This document shows, piece after piece, positions 6,372 through 10,109 of a stretch of DNA of 10,109 bases. The notes beneath the pieces are model-generated. The model was given only the letters and a program-made list of their open reading frames with translations, ran no database searches and was not told the origin of the DNA. The stretch comes from an uncultured Clostridia bacterium (GTDB lineage Bacteria > Bacillota > Clostridia > Christensenellales > CAG-138), in NCBI GenBank assembly GCA_947304365.1, contig CAMZAY010000019.1, positions 1 through 10,109 on the forward strand, in the 5' to 3' direction. A program made the position numbers and the translations under genes. Numbering within the stretch: position 1 is the stretch's first letter; every line of letters starts with the position of its first letter.

Positions 6372-7261
6372 AGAAGAAAACTGTCATAATTATACTTGCC
6401 GTCGTCGTACTGCTCCACGTTTTATTAGCGGCGTTTTTGCCGACGCCCATCGTTTACGGGGCGCTTTTCTCCCGCTATGACGCGGACGCGGGCAGGACCG
6501 ATCTTCCCCGTGAAAAGACTGAGTTTGCAAGCGGCAGGAACATGCTCACCGGCTACCATTACGGCGCGGGCGATGAAAAAAACGGCATACTCGTTGTGAT
6601 CGTCCCCGGCTTTCACGCCGTGCAGGGGGATTACAGCTCCGTTACGGAGGCGTTTCTTAACGAAGGGTTCGACGTTTTCACATTCGATCCCACCGGCTGC
6701 GGCGAAAGCGAAGGGAGCGATCAGATCGGCTTTCCCCAGATAAGGGAGGATATCGCGGCGTGCCTTGAATGCATCGGCGAAAACGGCGGCTTCGGCTGCG
6801 AAAGCGTTTGCCTCCTCGGGCACAGCCGCGGCGGCTACGGCGTTTGCTGTATGCTGGACGACTGCGAGGGGATATCCGCGGCGGCGTCCGTCGGCGGCAT
6901 CAACAGCGCCATGGAGGCGGTAACGTCAAGCTCCTCCAACGCTGTGAGCAAGGTCGGCTATCTCAATTACCCCGGCCTTTGGATATGGCAGGCGTTCCTT
7001 TTCGGCGGCGGCGCGGTGAACGACAGCGCCGTTTCCTCCATCAATTCGAGCGATACGCCCGTGCTCATACTCCAGGGCGCGGACGACGGATCGGTCACGC
7101 CCTATTCGTCCTCCGTCTACTCCCATGCGGAGGAGCTGGATGAAAGCGCACGGGTGGAGCTGATACCCGGCGGGCACGTCGATACGCTCTACACGGACGA
7201 GGGCGTGAACGCGGACACCATCGCTTTGATCGCGGAATTTTTCAGGAAAAACGCGGGTTAA
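6368..7261 (+). CDS. Membrane-anchored alpha/beta hydrolase
   Basis: A serine hydrolase of unknown substrate. A basic MKKK start and a hydrophobic stretch (5-23) form an uncleaved anchor or signal peptide, so the catalytic domain probably faces outward. The alpha/beta hydrolase core shows VIVPGFH (78-83, oxyanion region), DPTGCGESEG (107-116), the nucleophile elbow GHSRGG (151-156) with Ser153, Asp240 in GADDGSV (237-243), and His270 in PGGH. The Ser-Asp-His triad is therefore complete. At 297 residues it is typical for esterase, lipase or acyl-hydrolase members of the superfamily. The ATG overlaps the preceding stop by 4 bases (ATGA) and the binding site is weak, so translation is probably coupled to the NagZ-like gene. 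By context it might remove acyl groups or esters from wall polymers, but nothing in the sequence proves that. Confidence 0.82.
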   Translation: MKKKTVIIILAVVVLLHVLLAAFLPTPIVYGALFSRYDADAGRTDLPREKTEFASGRNMLTGYHYGAGDEKNGILVVIVPGFHAVQGDYSSVTEAFLNEGFDVFTFDPTGCGESEGSDQIGFPQIREDIAACLECIGENGGFGCESVCLLGHSRGGYGVCCMLDDCEGISAAASVGGINSAMEAVTSSSSNAVSKVGYLNYPGLWIWQAFLFGGGAVNDSAVSSINSSDTPVLILQGADDGSVTPYSSSVYSHAEELDESARVELIPGGHVDTLYTDEGVNADTIALIAEFFRKNAG

Positions 7262-7932
7262 GGAACGTCCGTCGGGATGAGGTTGAGCATATCCTCCTCG
7301 TTCGCGACGTTCGTGTAGACCTGCGGCACCTCGCCGACCACCACCGTTTCGCACAGCGGAACGGTGTTTTTTATCGTAACGGTCTCCGACGCGCCGGCAA
7401 GCTGTACCTTGAGAACGGCGGTGAGCGTCACGTTCACTGTGAACAGGCTTTGGTTTATGCCGGAGGATCTGAGGCTCGAACTCACGTGCGCCGTGACCGC
7501 GCCAAGCGGCTTGAAGCGCACCACCAGGGAGGGGCCTCTGCCCGAAAGGAGCGCTATCCCGCTTGCCGTGCCGAGGGAGACAGAAGCTCCCTCTATGCAC
7601 GGGCCCGCGACGCGGCGCTGCGCCTCCGAAACGACGCCGGTCACTATCGCGTTGAGCTTCGCCGTGTCGGCGGTTATCACAAAGCTCTTCTCCCCCGTCT
7701 TTACGACCGAAAGGATATCCTCCGCGCCGGTCAGCGCGTCCCTTGCGGCAAGCGTCAGCTCGCGCGAGGCGGCCTCCGCCAGGCTCTCCTTCGCCGCCTC
7801 CATAATGGGCTCCCGCACGGCGCGGCTCAATACCGCTATAACGACGGCGGCAAGAGCGGCGGCCGCTGTGAGGATGAGTATGCGCGCGTCCGGCCCGGAG
7901 CGCCTTTTCCTTTTTACACACCTTGCTTCCAT
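7258..7932 (-). CDS. yunB: Sporulation protein YunB
   Basis: YunB is a membrane-associated protein of the mother-cell sporulation programme in Bacillus; its biochemical role is not established. The 224-residue product starts with a basic cluster (KRKRR, 7-11), followed by one membrane segment (about 17-37) and an outward soluble domain. Recognisable family stretches are SLGTASGIALLSGRGP (119-134), SSGINQSLF (156-164) and VPLCETVVVGEVPQVYTN (191-208). The start ATG is at 7932. No purine-rich binding site precedes it, and no better in-frame start exists before residue 44. It lies 33 bases after feoB on the same strand, so it may be read through from feoAB or have its own sporulation promoter. 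Its stop interlocks with the stop of the converging hydrolase gene. The family call rests on remembered conserved stretches and is fairly confident. Confidence 0.82.
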   Translation of the reverse strand: MEARCVKRKRRSGPDARILILTAAAALAAVVIAVLSRAVREPIMEAAKESLAEAASRELTLAARDALTGAEDILSVVKTGEKSFVITADTAKLNAIVTGVVSEAQRRVAGPCIEGASVSLGTASGIALLSGRGPSLVVRFKPLGAVTAHVSSSLRSSGINQSLFTVNVTLTAVLKVQLAGASETVTIKNTVPLCETVVVGEVPQVYTNVANEEDMLNLIPTDVP

Positions 7933-7965
7933 GCTGTAAGATATGCGGCGGACGGCAAAAACGTT

Positions 7966-9780
7966 CTAAATGAGCAATATGAGCTGACGGACGGCGTTGG
8001 CGGCAACGCACAGCGTCACGCCCAGCGCGGAGGGCAGAAGGAACGCCGCGAGCGTCATCCTTATGCTGCCGGTCTCCTTTCTTACCGTAAGGAGCGTCGT
8101 CATGCAGGGCGAATGGAACAGCATCAGCACGAGCACCTGGAACGCGGTGAACGCGGTCCAGCCGTTTGCCGTGAGCACCGCGGATATGCTTCCCGCGCCG
8201 CCGTAGAGCATCAGCGCGAGCGGAAGTATCAGCTCGTTTGCCGGAAGCCCCAGAAGGAACGCGGTGAGTATCACGCCGTCGACGCCCATCACGGCGCCTA
8301 TCGGGTCGAGGAAGGCGACGATATGCCCCATCGCGCCGGTCCTGAGCAGCACCCATATAAGCGCCCCTGCGGGGAATGCCGCGGCGGCGGCGCGCCCAAG
8401 CACGAAGAGGGTCCTGTCGAGGAGCGAACGTATTATCACCTCGCCCACACGCGGCTTCCTGAACGGCGGGAGCTCCAGTAAGAACGAGGAGGGTTTGCAC
8501 TTCAAAACCGTCCGCGAAAGGAGCTTTGAAATGCCGAGCACCGCCGCAAGGCTCATCAGTATGAACGCTGTGAGCCAGAGCGCGGCGGTAAGCGACGAAA
8601 CGAAGCCGCCGCCCGCGGCGAGGAAGAGCCCGATAAGCAGCGTGAGCGCGGGAAAGCGCCCGTTGCAGGGTATGAGCGAGTTGGTGAGTATCGCGATCGT
8701 GCGCTCACGCGGGGACTCGATAATGCGGCAGCCGACGACTCCCGCGGCGTTGCAGCCGAGGCCCATGCAGCATGTCAGCGCCATTTTGCCGCAGCCGCCG
8801 CATTTCATGAAGGGACGGTCAAGGTTGAACGCTATGCGCGGCAGAAGCCCGAGATCCTCCAGAAGCGTGAACAGCGGGAAGAATATCGCCATGGGCGGAA
8901 GCATCACCGAAACCACCTTGAACAGCGTTTTCAAGCCGCCTTCCGCAAGCGCGCCTGTCACGAAGTCTGGCGCATTGGCGAGCGCACCGCGTATGATATC
9001 GAGGAGCCTGTCGAAGCCCCTTTCAAGCAGGGCGCTCGGTTTGTTTGCGCCGACCATCGTGATGAAGAACACCAGCGCGAGCAGCAACAGCATCACCGCG
9101 CCGCCGGTGAATCTGCCCGTAAGAAAACGGTCGAGCCTGAGCTGTCTTGCGCCGAATGCGTCCTTATCCCTCGTGACGGTCTTTTCCGCTATGCGCTCCG
9201 CCTCCGCCCACATGGGCTTTATCTCGGGGCGCTCCGCGGGGGTTTCCCTGCCCCGCTCCCCCGCGCGGAACACGGCGCGTTTCAGCTCCTTAAGGCCCTC
9301 GCGCTTTGCCGCGCTCGAGAGTATAACGTCGACGCCGAGCGCTTCGGAGACCGCCTCCGTATCGATCGAGATACCCTTCTTTCGCGCCTCGTCCGCCAGA
9401 TTGAAGCAAACGACCGCGTTTTTTATTACGGAGAGCGTCTGGAGCGCTATGTTAAGGCTCCGCTCCGGCTGCGAGGCGTCGCACACGATCACGGCGCAGT
9501 CGATATTTGGGCTCATCAGGATATCGCGCGTTTCGACCTCCTCCGGAGAAGTCGGCTCGAGCTGATAGCAGCCGGGAAGATCGACGAGCGCGGCGCGCTT
9601 TTTGCCCATGCGCATGTGCCCCACGGCGCGGTCGACGGTCTTGCCCGTCCAGTTGCCGGTGTGGCGGTTGAGCCCGGTGAGCGCGTTGAAAACGGTGCTT
9701 TTGCCCACGTTGGGATTGCCCACGAGCGCGGCGGTGAATGCGGGAGACTTATCCCTCTTTTGACCGGGCTTTATTCCCAT
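7966..9780 (-). CDS. feoB: Ferrous iron transporter FeoB (short Cys-rich type)
   Basis: An inner-membrane Fe(II) uptake protein fused to an N-terminal GTPase. The product is 604 residues, shorter than E. coli FeoB (773). The G-domain motifs are GNPNVGKST (21-29, G1), GNWTGKTV (42-49, including the G2 Thr), DLPG (67-70, G3), NLAD (127-130, G4) and SSAAKREG (155-162, G5 region). A helical linker follows to about 225, then several membrane segments from 227. The core carries KCGGCGK (326-332), GLGCNAAGVVGCR (340-352), ESPRERTIAILTN (355-367) and PCNGRFP (371-377), with HSPCMTTLL (556-564) near the end. This pattern belongs to the short clostridial-type branch rather than the E. coli type. The start ATG 9780 has GGAG 6 bases upstream; a longer open frame to 9948 only reads across feoA. 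The start overlaps the end of feoA by 10 bases, so translation is probably coupled. Confidence 0.93.
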   Translation of the reverse strand: MGIKPGQKRDKSPAFTAALVGNPNVGKSTVFNALTGLNRHTGNWTGKTVDRAVGHMRMGKKRAALVDLPGCYQLEPTSPEEVETRDILMSPNIDCAVIVCDASQPERSLNIALQTLSVIKNAVVCFNLADEARKKGISIDTEAVSEALGVDVILSSAAKREGLKELKRAVFRAGERGRETPAERPEIKPMWAEAERIAEKTVTRDKDAFGARQLRLDRFLTGRFTGGAVMLLLLALVFFITMVGANKPSALLERGFDRLLDIIRGALANAPDFVTGALAEGGLKTLFKVVSVMLPPMAIFFPLFTLLEDLGLLPRIAFNLDRPFMKCGGCGKMALTCCMGLGCNAAGVVGCRIIESPRERTIAILTNSLIPCNGRFPALTLLIGLFLAAGGGFVSSLTAALWLTAFILMSLAAVLGISKLLSRTVLKCKPSSFLLELPPFRKPRVGEVIIRSLLDRTLFVLGRAAAAAFPAGALIWVLLRTGAMGHIVAFLDPIGAVMGVDGVILTAFLLGLPANELILPLALMLYGGAGSISAVLTANGWTAFTAFQVLVLMLFHSPCMTTLLTVRKETGSIRMTLAAFLLPSALGVTLCVAANAVRQLILLI

Positions 9781-10061
9781 GCGGCGCTCCATCTGACGCG
9801 TATGCGCTCGGCGTCGCTCCGCCTTAACGCAACGACCGCGCCGCGCACGGAATACGCCGTGGGATCGCCCGACGGCGCGCTGAACAGCGCCATGATCTCG
9901 GCGCCCTCCGTTATGCCGAGCCCCTCGAGCCGGGGGCGTACCGCGCATTCGTCAACGCCCGTCACACGGCATACCCCGTACATGGGGAGCGAGGCAAGAT
10001 CGTTTATCCCTTCGCCTTCCTTCCCCGCGGCATGCGGCTTTTTTCTCCGAAGCATTTTCAA
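9771..10061 (-). CDS. feoA: FeoA-family ferrous iron transport accessory protein
   Basis: A small SH3-like cytosolic protein that works with FeoB in Fe(II) uptake. The 96-residue product has the FeoA domain from about residue 20: LASLPMYGVCRVTGV, then RLEGLGITEGAEI (44-56), SAPSGDPTAYSVRG (61-74) and VALRRSDAERIRV (77-89). The N-terminal extension (about 1-19) is basic and lies outside the core domain. The start is probably TTG 10061, because GGAGG at 10072-10076 is 10 bases away. The in-frame ATG at 10055 would be 16 bases from the binding site and would drop only two residues. It overlaps feoB by 10 bases. No convincing Fur box is visible in the 48 bases upstream, where the window ends. Confidence 0.88.
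   Translation of the reverse strand: MKMLRRKKPHAAGKEGEGINDLASLPMYGVCRVTGVDECAVRPRLEGLGITEGAEIMALFSAPSGDPTAYSVRGAVVALRRSDAERIRVRWSAAWE
9787..9790 (-). promoter_or_regulatory. feoB ribosome binding site
   Basis: On the minus strand, GGAG (9790-9787) lies 6 bases before ATG 9780, inside the feoA coding sequence. It selects this ATG over an in-frame ATG at 9789, which has no purine-rich site upstream. Confidence 0.65.
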
Positions 10062-10071
10062 GAAGCATCCC

Positions 10072-10076
10072 CCTCC
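10072..10076 (-). promoter_or_regulatory. feoA ribosome binding site
   Basis: On the minus strand, GGAGG (10076-10072) is followed by more G residues and lies 10 bases before TTG 10061. This supports the TTG rather than the ATG two codons later. Confidence 0.6.
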
Positions 10077-10081
10077 GCAAA

Positions 10082-10096
10082 AGACCTTTTCGGTCT
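10082..10096. repeat. Short perfect dyad in the feoA leader
   Basis: AGACC (10082-10086) and GGTCT (10092-10096) are perfect inverted arms around a 5-base loop, ending 5 bases upstream of the feoA ribosome binding site. A weak -10-like TAGGAT (minus strand, 10102-10097) sits just upstream; a matching -35 would lie beyond the window edge. The dyad could be a small leader hairpin or half of a regulator site. It does not match a Fur box. Confidence 0.3.
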
Positions 10097-10109
10097 ATCC
10101 TATGCTTCA

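Noticed and set aside
7364..7939. A 191-codon plus-strand open frame opposite yunB
   Set aside because: It has no binding site or domain and is Ser/Thr/Ala-rich. The minus-strand yunB frame contains family-specific stretches.
6926..8500. A 524-codon minus-strand open frame spanning parts of the hydrolase, yunB and feoB
   Set aside because: It crosses three genes with clear family motifs, in a different frame, and its sequence is Arg/Gly-rich without motifs.
9781..9948. A 56-codon N-terminal extension of feoB
   Set aside because: It lies wholly within feoA in another frame, is Arg-rich, and has no ribosome binding site. ATG 9780 has GGAG at the right distance and places the G1 motif at the usual position.

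Overview
This window looks like chromosomal DNA from a GC-rich, low-oxygen Gram-positive bacterium in the class Clostridia, possibly an uncultured gut lineage. Four things point this way: strong purine-rich ribosome binding sites with sigma-A-type promoters, a YunB sporulation protein, a SpoIID-type peptidoglycan enzyme, and a FeoB of the short Cys-rich type that I associate with Clostridia. GC content was judged by eye at roughly 60%. Ile ATA codons are unusually frequent for such DNA (13 of 32 Ile codons in cysE). Nothing looks mobile: I saw no transposase, integrase, tRNA, rRNA or CRISPR array.

Layout, left to right. (1) Positions 1-203 are the 3' end of an unrecognised plus-strand gene. 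(2) A well-formed promoter containing a perfect 7-bp dyad precedes cysE and cysK, which together turn serine into cysteine; an intrinsic terminator follows. (3) A second good promoter, with a PhoP-box-like direct repeat upstream of its -35, drives four plus-strand genes whose ends overlap by 4 bases at every junction: tcdA (tRNA ct6A dehydratase), a secreted SpoIID/LytB-domain protein with two C-terminal SH3-like modules, a NagZ-like GH3 lipoprotein, and a membrane-anchored alpha/beta hydrolase. (4) Converging from the right on the minus strand are feoA and feoB (ferrous iron uptake), overlapping by 10 bases, then yunB. The hydrolase and yunB stop codons interlock inside one TTAA.

How the genes work together. 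CysE makes O-acetylserine and CysK adds sulfide; the CysE C-terminal Ile suggests the two proteins dock as a cysteine synthase complex. In the middle operon, the SpoIID-like protein would cut glycan strands outside the membrane, and the NagZ-like lipoprotein would remove terminal GlcNAc from the fragments. The tRNA-modification gene at the head of that operon has no obvious functional link to cell-wall work.

Most of the window is ordinary housekeeping content. The part most worth following up is the tightly coupled tcdA / SpoIID-SH3 / NagZ-lipoprotein / hydrolase cassette with its possible phosphate-type regulatory repeat. I do not claim a proven new system.
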